NCBI RefSeq assembly: GCF_029952525.1
Contig: NZ_JASAOF010000001.1
Location: forward strand, 674,505 to 738,504
Reading direction: 5' to 3'
Origin: Saccharopolyspora ipomoeae
Lineage (GTDB): Bacteria > Actinomycetota > Actinomycetes > Mycobacteriales > Pseudonocardiaceae
Length of the DNA stretch: 64,000 bases
Shown here piece after piece: positions 48,328-56,493 of the stretch. The notes beneath the pieces are model-generated. The model saw nothing but the letters and a program-made list of their open reading frames with translations, was not told the DNA's origin and ran no database searches. The position numbers and the translations under genes are program-made. Position 1 is the first letter of the stretch. Each line of letters starts with the position of its first letter.

Positions 48328-49320
48328 TCACCGCAGCTGATCGCGACGCTCGACGAGATCGACCTCACCGAGTTCCGCGCGCAGCCGGTCGAGCCCGGCG
48401 TAGGCGCGATCGCGGTAGCGGGCCACATCGGCGCCGACGCCGTCGGCGAACTCGTAGAAGCCCTGCCCGGTCTTGAGCCCGTGCCGTCCCCGTTCGACCT
48501 GGTCGACGAGCATGCGCGGGGTGCCGATGCGGTCGCCGTAGGCGGCTTCCAGCGTCGTGAACCCGTCGCGGTACACGTCGAGGCCGGCGATGTCGGCGAT
48601 GGCGAACGGGCCGAAGAACGGCAGCCGGAAGCCGAAAGAGTTGCGGACCACCTCGTCGACCTGCGCCGGGGCGGCCACACCGTCCTCCACCAGGCGCACG
48701 GCCTCCCGGAACAGCGCGTACTGGAGGCGGTTCGCGACGAATCCCGGGGAGTCGCCGACCACGGTCGGCACCTTGCCGATACCGCGCAGGAATCCCACGA
48801 CGTCCTCGACCACCGACGGGCTCGTCCTGGCTCCCGGTATGACCTCCACGCTGGGCACGAACGGAGCGGGGTTCATCCAGTGCACCCCGAGGAACCGCTC
48901 CGGCGCGACGACGCTCGTGGCCAGCTCCCCGATCGGGATGGCCGAGGTGTTCGTCCCGATCACGACCTCCGGCCCGACGGCCGACGAGATCCGCTCCAGG
49001 ACAGTCCTTTTCACCTCGACCCGCTCAGGGACCACCTCGGCGACGTAGCCGACGCCGACGAGCGCCGCCTCGAACGAATCCGCGGCGCGCAGGTGGGTCC
49101 GAACGGCATCGGCCATCACTGCCGGGATCAGCCCGTCGGCGGCGAACTCGGCCGCCTCCTCGTGCAGCTGCCGCACCCGGTCCCGCGACCGCTGCGCCGT
49201 CTCGTCGACGACGCTGCACTCGAGGCCGCGAGCCGCGAAGGACTGAGCGATGCCGCCGCCCATGTACCCGGCGCCGACCACCGCGACGCGCACGTCCCGG
49301 TCCGCCATCCGCCCGCCCAT
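48328..49320 (-). CDS. 3-hydroxyacyl-CoA dehydrogenase-like (3-hydroxy acid) dehydrogenase
   Basis: A 330-residue protein: VAVVGAGYMGGGIAQSFAAR (NAD site), VAEVVPERVEVKRTVLERIS, VIGTNTSAIPIGELA, RFLGVHWMNPAPFVPSVEVI (catalytic His-Asn region) and VVGDSPGFVANRLQYALFRE. The C-terminal domain has FGPFAIADIAGLDVYRD and GLKTGQGFYEF. The start overlaps the BKACE stop (TGATG), so they are translationally coupled. A dehydrogenase forming a beta-keto acid beside a beta-keto acid cleavage enzyme is the arrangement of L-carnitine and related 3-hydroxy acid degradation. Confidence 0.9.
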   Translation of the reverse strand: MGGRMADRDVRVAVVGAGYMGGGIAQSFAARGLECSVVDETAQRSRDRVRQLHEEAAEFAADGLIPAVMADAVRTHLRAADSFEAALVGVGYVAEVVPERVEVKRTVLERISSAVGPEVVIGTNTSAIPIGELATSVVAPERFLGVHWMNPAPFVPSVEVIPGARTSPSVVEDVVGFLRGIGKVPTVVGDSPGFVANRLQYALFREAVRLVEDGVAAPAQVDEVVRNSFGFRLPFFGPFAIADIAGLDVYRDGFTTLEAAYGDRIGTPRMLVDQVERGRHGLKTGQGFYEFADGVGADVARYRDRAYAGLDRLRAELGEVDLVERRDQLR

Positions 49321-50252
49321 CAGAAGCCCACGGCCGAGCGGCCCTTGAGCTGCAGCATCTCCCGGGCCTCGTCGGGCGTGGCGACCTCGAGGTTGAGCGC
49401 CTCCAGGACGGTGCGGATGCGCGTGACCTGCTGGGCGTTGCTCTCCGCGAGCTGCCCGGGCCCGATCCACAGCGAGTCCTCCAGGCCGACGCGCACGTGC
49501 GAGCCCATCGCGGCTCCGATGCTGGCCAGCGGCATCTGGTTGCGCCCGGCGCCCAACACCGACCACTGGTAGTCCGCACCGAGGAGCCGGTCAGCCGTGC
49601 GGCGCATGTGCATGAGGTCCTCGGGGTGCGCACCGATTCCCCCCAGCAGGCCGAAGACCGACTGGACGAACAGCGGGCCGTCGGTGAGGCCGCGGCCCTG
49701 GAAGTGCGCGAGGTTGTTCAGGTGCGAGATGTCGTAGCACTCGAACTCGAAGCGCGTGCCGTTGGCGCGACCGAGCTCGAGGATGGTCTCGATGTCGGCG
49801 AAGGTGTTCTTGAAGACCAGATCGCGGCTGTTCTCCAGGTTCTCGCGCTCCCAGTCGTGCTCGAACTCCTTGAACCGGTCGAGCATCGGGTACAGCCCGA
49901 AATTCATCGAGCCCATGTTCAGCGACGCCAGCTCGGGCTTGAACTCCACAGCCGGCCGCATCCGCTCGGCGACCGTCATGTGCGGGGAACCGCCGGTGGT
50001 GAGGTTGATGACCGCGTCGGTGTTGCGCTTGAGCGAGTCCAGGATCGGCGCGAAGTGCTCGGGGTCCTGCGAGGGGCGGCCGTCCCGCGGATGCCTGGCG
50101 TGCATGTGCACGACCGCGGCACCGGCCTCAGCAGCGCCGATCGCGGCTTCGGCGATCTCCTCGGCCGACACCGGCAGGTGCTTCGACATCGACGGTGTGT
50201 GGATCGCACCGGTGACGGCGCTGGTGATGATGACTTTCCTGGCCGCGGGCAT
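49320..50252 (-). CDS. Beta-keto acid cleavage enzyme (BKACE, DUF849)
   Basis: A 310-residue TIM-barrel enzyme: VIITSAVTGAIHTPSMSKHL, AAVVHMHARHPRDGRPSQDP (zinc HxH and Asp), INLTTGGSPHMTVAERM, ASLNMGSMNFGLYP and RFEFECYDISHL (third zinc-region Glu). BKACE enzymes condense acetyl-CoA with a beta-keto acid, releasing acetoacetate and a new acyl-CoA; 3-keto-5-aminohexanoate and dehydrocarnitine are known substrates. Coupled to the dehydrogenase downstream, with a candidate LacI operator 96 bp upstream. Confidence 0.93.
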   Translation of the reverse strand: MPAARKVIITSAVTGAIHTPSMSKHLPVSAEEIAEAAIGAAEAGAAVVHMHARHPRDGRPSQDPEHFAPILDSLKRNTDAVINLTTGGSPHMTVAERMRPAVEFKPELASLNMGSMNFGLYPMLDRFKEFEHDWERENLENSRDLVFKNTFADIETILELGRANGTRFEFECYDISHLNNLAHFQGRGLTDGPLFVQSVFGLLGGIGAHPEDLMHMRRTADRLLGADYQWSVLGAGRNQMPLASIGAAMGSHVRVGLEDSLWIGPGQLAESNAQQVTRIRTVLEALNLEVATPDEAREMLQLKGRSAVGF

Positions 50253-50347
50253 GGCTACCTCTCATGTCTGGTGGGGTTGTCGGACGCGGTGTGGTGGCCG
50301 GCGCGGGAACGCGAGCAGCGCGGGCAAGACTGGAACCGCGAAACGGG

Positions 50348-50361
50348 TTAAGCAACGTTAA
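50348..50361. promoter_or_regulatory. Candidate LacI operator upstream of BKACE
   Basis: TTAAGCAACGTTAA, identical to 51981-51994. It contains the central AACGTT common in LacI operators and lies in the 215-bp gap between the MFS and BKACE genes. Confidence 0.6.
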
Positions 50362-50467
50362 GTAATCTGGAACGGTCGCGCTCGCTCATCGCTGACGCTG
50401 ACCCGGAAAGCCCGCAGGGACGGTCGATTTGGACTCGTATTCCTGCGGACCTGACCTCCGGTGCGGA

Positions 50468-51820
50468 TCATTCCCCGCACGCGGTCTGCGGACCCGCCTT
50501 CGCCGCGTGGTCGTGAACGAGCGGCTCGCGCTTGGGGAATCCGAGCCCGAGCAGGGCACCGATCGCCACGAGCGCGGCGACGAACCACAGCCCGGACACC
50601 GCGCTGCCGGTCGCCTCCTCCAGCAGGCCCATCACGTAGGGCCCGACGAACCCGCCGAGGATGCCGAGGGTGTTCATCAGCGCGATCCCACCGGCCAGCG
50701 TCGCACCGGACAAGCGCGTGGAGGGCACCGCGAACATGATCGGCTGCACGACGAAGAAGCACGCGGCGGTCAGGCAGAAGCCCAGCAGCGCGACGATGGC
50801 CGGAGCGACAGCGGCGATCAGCAAGCCGACCGTCATCGCCGCGAGGCCGCCCACCAGGATGCTGCGGGAGCGCGCGGCGTTGGTCGCGTAGCGCGGCAGC
50901 AGGAGAGCACCGGCCGCCGACGCCACCCACGGCAGAGCGGTGATCAGGCCGATGGTGAGGCTGCTCATCTCTCCCCACGAATCGATGATCGTGGGCAGGA
51001 AGTAGGTGAGGCTGTAGACCGCGATCTGGTGGCAGAAGTAGATCGCGATGGCCATCACGATGAACTTGTCCCGGAACACCCCGGCGAAGGAGTGCGTGCC
51101 GGATTCCGCCGCCCCCGCCTCCTGCTCGGCCCTGAGGTGCGCCTCGAGCCGACCGGCCTGCTCCTCGCTGAGCCACTTCGCATTGCGCGGACCGTCGGGC
51201 AGCAGCTTCCACACGACCACCGCGAGGAACACCGCGGGGAGCCCTTCGACGATGAACATCCACTGCCAGCCGTGCAGACCGGCGGCACCGTCGAGGCCGA
51301 GGATCGCTCCGCCCAGCGGCGCACCGATGATGTTGGCCACCGGAACCGCTGCGAGGAACAAGCCCATCGCCGCAGCACGTTGGCGGCGGGTGAACCAGTA
51401 GGTCAGGTACAGCATGACCCCCGGGAAGAAGCCCGCCTCCGCGATGCCCAGGAGCACCCGCATCACGTAGAACGAGGTCTCACCCTGCACGAATGCCATG
51501 CCCGCCGACAGCAGCCCCCAGGTGACCATGATCCGCGTGATCCAGAACCGTGCCCCGAAGCGGTGCATCATGAAGTTGCTGGGAACCTCGCACAAGGAGT
51601 ACGCGAGGAAGAACAGGCCGGCGCCCAGTCCGAAGGCCGCCGCCGAGATGCCCAGGTCGGCCTCGAGGTGCGTCTTCGCGAGCCCGATGTTCGTGCGGTC
51701 GATGAACGAGATGACGTAGGCGATCATCAGCAGCGGCATCAGCTTGCGGGTGATCAACCGCGTCAGGCGCGGATCCTCGGCAGCGGGCACCGCGGACGAG
51801 TTCTCAGGAGTGGAGGACAT
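50468..51820 (-). CDS. MFS transporter, anion:cation symporter (ACS)-like
   Basis: A 450-residue, 12-helix permease. It has KLMPLLMIAYVISFIDRTNI and GLAKTHLEADLGISAAAFGL, the usual start of ACS-family transporters, then GAGLFFLAYSLCEVPSNFMM, HRFGARFWITRIMVTWGL and VLLGIAEAGFFPGVMLYLTY. These import organic anions such as tartrate, phthalate, galactonate and hydroxy acids. ATG 51820 follows GTGGAGG. The candidate LacI operator lies 160 bp upstream. It should bring in the substrate processed by the BKACE and dehydrogenase genes. Confidence 0.9.
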   Translation of the reverse strand: MSSTPENSSAVPAAEDPRLTRLITRKLMPLLMIAYVISFIDRTNIGLAKTHLEADLGISAAAFGLGAGLFFLAYSLCEVPSNFMMHRFGARFWITRIMVTWGLLSAGMAFVQGETSFYVMRVLLGIAEAGFFPGVMLYLTYWFTRRQRAAAMGLFLAAVPVANIIGAPLGGAILGLDGAAGLHGWQWMFIVEGLPAVFLAVVVWKLLPDGPRNAKWLSEEQAGRLEAHLRAEQEAGAAESGTHSFAGVFRDKFIVMAIAIYFCHQIAVYSLTYFLPTIIDSWGEMSSLTIGLITALPWVASAAGALLLPRYATNAARSRSILVGGLAAMTVGLLIAAVAPAIVALLGFCLTAACFFVVQPIMFAVPSTRLSGATLAGGIALMNTLGILGGFVGPYVMGLLEEATGSAVSGLWFVAALVAIGALLGLGFPKREPLVHDHAAKAGPQTACGE

Positions 51821-51980
51821 CGTTGTCCCTTCCTCGTTGCGTGGGCGTGTACGTCGTGCCGCAGCGCCCGCTTCGAGTCCCGGCGAGCTTCGGCATCGGG
51901 CGAACGTCAACTGGATCGGAGTCGGCCGCCCGGCACTTCGAGCGGCGACGTGTGACGCACGCTAAGTAGGGCCTCTCGCC

Positions 51981-51994
51981 TTAAGCAACGTTAA
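51981..51994. promoter_or_regulatory. Candidate LacI operator upstream of the MFS gene
   Basis: Exact copy of TTAAGCAACGTTAA. With the copy at 50348 it brackets the transporter gene, allowing control of the transporter and downstream enzyme genes by the LacI protein at 47177. Confidence 0.6.
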
Positions 51995-52273
51995 TCTCGG
52001 GCGCCCGGAGCCCCTCCGAGCCCTCAGGTCCGATGTCCGCATCGTGGCAAGTTGCTGGTCCGCCTCAACCAGGAAGGACACGAGCATGGGGACGCCCACG
52101 GGGGTGTCTGGGTCATCGAGACGGTCGGCGCGCTCATGGAAGCGCTGGCGTACCGGGGCCCGCAGACCGCGAGGGTTAGAATTGCTCGCCCGACCTTAGA
52201 TGTTCATGACTTCGAACATCGACATCAGCAGCCGTTGCGCCCCCAACCACAACCCAGCCCGGTCAACCCACGG
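51995..52273. other. Intergenic stretch without a supported gene
   Basis: Together with 51821-51980 this makes a gap of about 450 bp. Short open frames exist (one from 52052) but have no recognisable motif, ribosome site or gene-like composition. Composition becomes less GC-rich here, at the left border of the accessory region. Confidence 0.5.
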
Positions 52274-52705
52274 TCACAAATCCAACCCCGCCACCAGCGA
52301 AAAGCTGAACCCGCACCTCAACCACACCCAGATCAGCGCCCAACCCACCACTAAAAGCGCCGCGCAGCGAACAAAATGAACGCGGAACCAGGGCGCCGAT
52401 TCCACGGTCAACACCACGGTTTCACCGGGCACTAACCGCTGGATGTCTAAAGGCGCGGTCCACGAGCTGCGCCCGGTCTCCAGGGCCACCACCAAGTAGG
52501 GCCAGCCCGGCACCATGATGTGCGTGTCCTTACCGCGCCCATAGGTATGACACAGGACCCGCTGCGGCGAGGTATGCGCCTCAGGACGTAACCAGCAGGT
52601 GACGTCCACGGCCAGCGCCAGCCGGCCGGCGACGGCCCGGCGATCACCGCGCGACGCAGTCACCGAAATCAAGCTCACCAGCCCCGGCACCCTCGTCGCG
52701 GTCAT
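52274..52705 (-). CDS. Unrecognised small membrane protein in operon with GT-C protein
   Basis: A 143-residue protein. The N-terminal 105 residues are beta-rich (LALAVDVTCWLRPEAHTS, HIMVPGWPYLVVALETG, LVPGETVVLTVESAPWF) and suggest a small sandwich; a hydrophobic helix FVRCAALLVVGWALIWVWLR follows near the C-terminus. ATG 52705 lies 3 bp after the stop of the glycosyltransferase-like gene, so they are co-translated. I do not recognise a family. An envelope-associated accessory protein for the upstream enzyme is a reasonable inference. Confidence 0.55.
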   Translation of the reverse strand: MTATRVPGLVSLISVTASRGDRRAVAGRLALAVDVTCWLRPEAHTSPQRVLCHTYGRGKDTHIMVPGWPYLVVALETGRSSWTAPLDIQRLVPGETVVLTVESAPWFRVHFVRCAALLVVGWALIWVWLRCGFSFSLVAGLDL

Positions 52706-52708
52706 GGG

Positions 52709-54193
52709 CTACGTGGCGGGCAGCAGCACCATGCGCATCGGGCCTCGCCACACCGTGGAGATCGGCCACCAAGCGAGCGCCCCGGGTTGGTCGACGTCGG
52801 CGGTGTTCACCAAGCGCACCGGCGCCGGGATTTGCGGGGGCATGGCGAGGCGTGCGAAATTCGCCCGAGCCAGCATCCCGACCAGCCCAGGCATCGCATC
52901 GACCTTCGCGCGGATCGCACCCACAACGGCGGCCCGCTCGGAAAACGCGTTACCGACGGTGATGCAGCGACCGTCGCAGTAGAAGGTGAGCGCCCCGATC
53001 TCGCCAGGGACCGTAATCGGACCGGAGGGCAGGTGGGAAGCCACTGCGGAGTACTGGGCAGAGGACGCGAAGTTCCCGGATTCGGGCACAGTCGGCGTCG
53101 ACGTCAATGTTAGGCACGCCGTCATCGCGACGAGGCCGCCGGCGAGCACCCCGCCGCCGCGTACCCCTGCGAGTCCGAGCATTCCGGCCAATGCCACCGC
53201 CATCACCGACGGGCCGAAATACCACACGTACGGCCCGGGATCGAGCGCCAGCATCGTGGTGTAGTAACCGGCCGCTCCGCCGCCGAGTAGCACCGCCGCG
53301 CGACCTCCCGGCCCGGGTGTTCTGGCCAGCACCACCAACCCGGTCAATCCCAGCGTCACCGCGGCAGCGGTCAACAGGGCCGCGCTCGGATGCTGCATTA
53401 CGTAGAGCAGCGGCCCGTTGGCCATCGTAAACATTACGATGTGGTCGCCGTAACCGACCGGCTCCGGCCACACACCACCAGCCTTGAGCAGCAACGTGTC
53501 CGGCACCGCAGATCCGAGCGCCCACCACGACCACACGAGCCACGGAGCAGCCACTGCAGCGGCCACACCGGCGGCGCGCCACCAGGATCGTCCGACCAGC
53601 ACGACGGCGAGCAAGCCGAACACGACTGCGTCCGGACGGGCCAGAGCCAGCAGTCCGCACAGCGCCCCCACCGTCGCGGGTCCGCGCATCACCACCGCCC
53701 ATGCCAGGCCCGTGACCAGCCCCATCACCAGCGCGGTTTCGAGTCCGATCGTGGCGACCATCAACGGTGAGCACGCCACCAGACTCCCCGCCGCCGGACC
53801 CGCCCACCACGACCCGCCGAGCCGTGCCGCGAGCCGATCGACGAAAACGGTGACCATCGAGACGGAGCCGCACCACACCAGCCCGGCCGCGATGATTACC
53901 GAACGTACGAGTGCGGTAATCCCACCGAGAACCAGCGCGTTCAGCGGCGAGGTCTGCGAGTTGGCCGCCACGCCGGGCTGCATCCCCCACCAACCGTGCA
54001 GTCCGAGAGTGCGCCCGTAGGACAACGAGATTAGAGCGTCGTCGGACAGCTCGTCGCGGGCCAGCACGAACACCACCGCAGCCAGCAACACTGGGCAGAC
54101 CGAGAGCGACACCCACCGTGCCTCATTCCACACGCGCTCGCCGGATGAGACGCGGGGCGTTTGTTGCTGTGCGGCCTTCTCGGACACGGTCAT
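52709..54193 (-). CDS. GT-C-fold membrane glycosyltransferase-like protein
   Basis: A 494-residue protein with about ten membrane helices and a soluble C-terminal domain. After helix 1 comes RDELSDDALISLSYGRTLGL and GVAANSQTSPLNALVLGGI; the Asp-Asp in the first loop and the xxNSQTSPLN segment match actinobacterial GT-C enzymes (AftB/mannosyltransferase-like) that use polyprenyl-phosphate sugars. The C-terminal part (residues about 380-494) has GALTFYCDGRCITVGNAFSE with a Cys pair, and would be extracellular. ATG 54193 is chosen. A role in cell-wall glycan decoration is inferred. Confidence 0.7.
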   Translation of the reverse strand: MTVSEKAAQQQTPRVSSGERVWNEARWVSLSVCPVLLAAVVFVLARDELSDDALISLSYGRTLGLHGWWGMQPGVAANSQTSPLNALVLGGITALVRSVIIAAGLVWCGSVSMVTVFVDRLAARLGGSWWAGPAAGSLVACSPLMVATIGLETALVMGLVTGLAWAVVMRGPATVGALCGLLALARPDAVVFGLLAVVLVGRSWWRAAGVAAAVAAPWLVWSWWALGSAVPDTLLLKAGGVWPEPVGYGDHIVMFTMANGPLLYVMQHPSAALLTAAAVTLGLTGLVVLARTPGPGGRAAVLLGGGAAGYYTTMLALDPGPYVWYFGPSVMAVALAGMLGLAGVRGGGVLAGGLVAMTACLTLTSTPTVPESGNFASSAQYSAVASHLPSGPITVPGEIGALTFYCDGRCITVGNAFSERAAVVGAIRAKVDAMPGLVGMLARANFARLAMPPQIPAPVRLVNTADVDQPGALAWWPISTVWRGPMRMVLLPAT

Positions 54194-54387
54194 AGCGCCG
54201 AGATTTCCACGAGCAACCCTGGTGGAAGGACCGATCACACGGACGAGGGCGTTTCTCGCCGCCGACGTCGGTCGGGATGATCTCGTCCAGACAACGTTCG
54301 ACGAACGCGCCATCGTGAGCGTCGGGTTCGAACCGGCCCCGAGGACTGCGGATGCCGTGGAGGGCATCATCTCGCGCGGGTTATTGA

Positions 54388-54819
54388 CCACGGACTCGCC
54401 CCCTCGTCTGTCTGAGGAAGCCAGTCATCGATCTCGAAGACGACCACTCCAGGCTGGCTCACAACGAAAACGTGCCGACGAAGGACCTGTATGCCGCCGC
54501 CGACTGGGTCTGGCCCGGTGGGCACATCGTGATCACCTGCCGCCCCTGGCGGCGCCACGGAAGGCTGCTCGACCTACCCGGCAAAGTCGGCGACGCCGCC
54601 GACGCGATCGGCCTCGTCCCCGCCGACCACTGCATCGCCCTGACCGCACCTATTCGAGGAAATCGGGTGCGCCCGAGAATCGTCAGCCGCGCTGGGCACC
54701 TCCCGGAAAATACCGATATTCATGGCCATACCACAGCCATCTCGGCCCATCTTGACGTGCTGGTTCTCCGACTTCCCAACACACGTCGTGAAGAAACTCC
54801 GCAGCGAGGTGTCGCGTGA
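54388..54819 (+). pseudogene. Truncated SAM methyltransferase, C-terminal fragment (TRM11-like, mobile-element type)
   Basis: The open frame begins after a stop at 54385 and encodes VIDLEDDHSRLAHNENV, AAADWVWPGGHIVITCRPWR, RHGRLLDLPGKVGDAADAIG and LVPADHCIALTAPIRGNRV, ending with SAHLDVLVLRLP. This is the catalytic and C-terminal part of methyltransferases commonly carried by actinomycete integrative elements; the SAM-binding N-terminus is missing. No start codon has a ribosome site (GTG 54472 is possible). Its stop overlaps the next gene as GTGA. Confidence 0.6.
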
Positions 54820-55892
54820 ACAGTCTCTACTATCGCGACGAGACCATCGAATTGCATCTCGGTGACGCGCTTCAGGTCATGGCATCACTTCCCAGCTCTT
54901 CGGTGGATTGTGTCGTCACCTCGCCACCCCACTGGGGATTGCGTGATTACGGAACCGCAGTTTGGATCGGCGGAAACCCGGATTGCCGACACACCTTGGG
55001 GACCACGCCCCATCAACGCCGGACTACCAAGAAACAGGCATCGTCGTGGCTTCATTCGAGCGTGAACAAGAACTGCAGGAAGTGCGGTGCTCTTGCGCGC
55101 GATCGACAATATGGTCTGGAACCAACCATCGATGACTACATTGATCGACTGCGAGAGGTGAGTGCGGAAACCTGGCGCCTTCTCACACCACGCGGAACCT
55201 ACTGGCTCAATGTCCGGGACAGTTTCAGCTACCACAACAGCGGCACAGGAAACACGCGCCGAATCACGGCCGACGCGGGATCCGCGGTGGTGCGTCACAA
55301 GAGCCTGATGGGCATTCCGTGGCGGACTGCTCTGACTTTGCAACAAGATGGGTGGATCATTCGCAACGCGATGGTCTGGCACAAGCCCAACGCCATACCG
55401 GACCCGGCAGCAGATCGCTTCTCCTCACGCTACGAGATGGTTTTCCTCTTGGTCAAGCAGCCGGACTATTACTTCAACGCAGCCCACGCGCTCGAACCGT
55501 TGTCACCGAACCGTCCAGAGCATCGGAATAACCATCGCGGAGGCAACAAGCCGCACACAATCCGATCGCCCTGGAAACCACGAAGGACCGGGAAGAACAT
55601 CGGAGACATCTGGTCGATATCCACGCGACCACTACCGGAGGCGCATTGCGCCCCATTTCCGGTCGACCTTCCGCAGCGTTGTATTGCGGTCGGCTGCCCT
55701 GAAGATGGCGGTGTCCTTGACCCCTTCTCGGGAGCAGGAACTACCGGCCTCGCCGCCCGACGACTGGGCCGGTCCTTCCAGGGAATCGATCTGCGGGCCG
55801 ATTACCACGACATCTTCCTGCGGCGACTCCAGCAACAGAACGGACGCACCGAGCTCAACGACGAAACGAATCCGGGAGCCAGCGTTGCTTGA
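54816..55892 (+). CDS. Site-specific DNA methyltransferase (N4-cytosine/N6-adenine type)
   Basis: A 358-residue beta-class amino-methyltransferase. Motif IV is VVTSPPHWGLRDYGTAVW (Ser-Pro-Pro-His, N4-cytosine-like), and motif I is VLDPFSGAGTTGLAARRLGR near the C-terminus, followed by FQGIDLRADYHDIFLRRL. A Cys cluster (CRKCGALARDRQYGLEP) may bind zinc, a feature of related element-borne enzymes. GTG 54816 overlaps the preceding fragment. Codon use is visibly less GC-biased than the chromosome. No restriction endonuclease is adjacent, so it is probably an orphan, perhaps protecting the element. Confidence 0.88.
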   Translation: MNSLYYRDETIELHLGDALQVMASLPSSSVDCVVTSPPHWGLRDYGTAVWIGGNPDCRHTLGTTPHQRRTTKKQASSWLHSSVNKNCRKCGALARDRQYGLEPTIDDYIDRLREVSAETWRLLTPRGTYWLNVRDSFSYHNSGTGNTRRITADAGSAVVRHKSLMGIPWRTALTLQQDGWIIRNAMVWHKPNAIPDPAADRFSSRYEMVFLLVKQPDYYFNAAHALEPLSPNRPEHRNNHRGGNKPHTIRSPWKPRRTGKNIGDIWSISTRPLPEAHCAPFPVDLPQRCIAVGCPEDGGVLDPFSGAGTTGLAARRLGRSFQGIDLRADYHDIFLRRLQQQNGRTELNDETNPGASVA

Positions 55893-56054
55893 AAACAAGG
55901 TGTGTGCCGCCAGCAACACGCGTTTTCCCCCAGCACCAGGGCGTAACCGGAAGGCTGTGCAGAGGTGTGTGACGCGGCAGTCGCGACTCAATCCAGCCCG
56001 CCGGCGTTACGCTTCCCGCCGCGACGCTCGCGACAGGGTTGAGGGGGCTGCCAC

Positions 56055-56405
56055 ATGAACCCGCACGATCCGCTCGCCGATGCCGCTACTCCGGACGCTG
56101 ACACGATCCCGGCAGTGACGGAACTTGCCTCGGCGGCTCGTGAACTAGCTGGCGCCGTCCGCGCACTTGCCGAACATGCGCCGCATGACCCCGATGCATT
56201 GCTCACTGCCGAACAGCTCGGAGACCTCCTGCGGCTATCGCCACGCACGTTGAAGGAGCAGGCAGCAGCAGGGCTCATCCCACACCGCAGGTTCGGGAAG
56301 CACTACCGGTTCAGCCGCGAGGACGCCGCAGAAATCGTACGGCTCGCCAGGAAAACGCCCGCGCCTCAGGGACAGGGGAAAAGGAGCGGGTTTCGGGCGG
56401 CCTGA
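56055..56405 (+). CDS. Excisionase-like helix-turn-helix protein
   Basis: A 116-residue protein. An acidic N-terminus is followed by a MerR/excisionase-type winged helix: DALLTAEQLGDLLRLSPRTL and KEQAAAGLIPHRRFGKHYRF, then SREDAAEIVRLARK. Such HTH_17 proteins act as Xis or regulators beside actinomycete integrases. It lies 89 bp upstream of the integrase start on the same strand, the usual xis-int order. Confidence 0.85.
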   Translation: MNPHDPLADAATPDADTIPAVTELASAARELAGAVRALAEHAPHDPDALLTAEQLGDLLRLSPRTLKEQAAAGLIPHRRFGKHYRFSREDAAEIVRLARKTPAPQGQGKRSGFRAA

Positions 56406-56493
56406 CTCGGGGCACAGCCCCACACAAATGTCCACCCCGGCACGTCTGCCGAGGTGGCTTCACAAGAGGGAAAGAGCAAGGAAGGAAGTGGTC

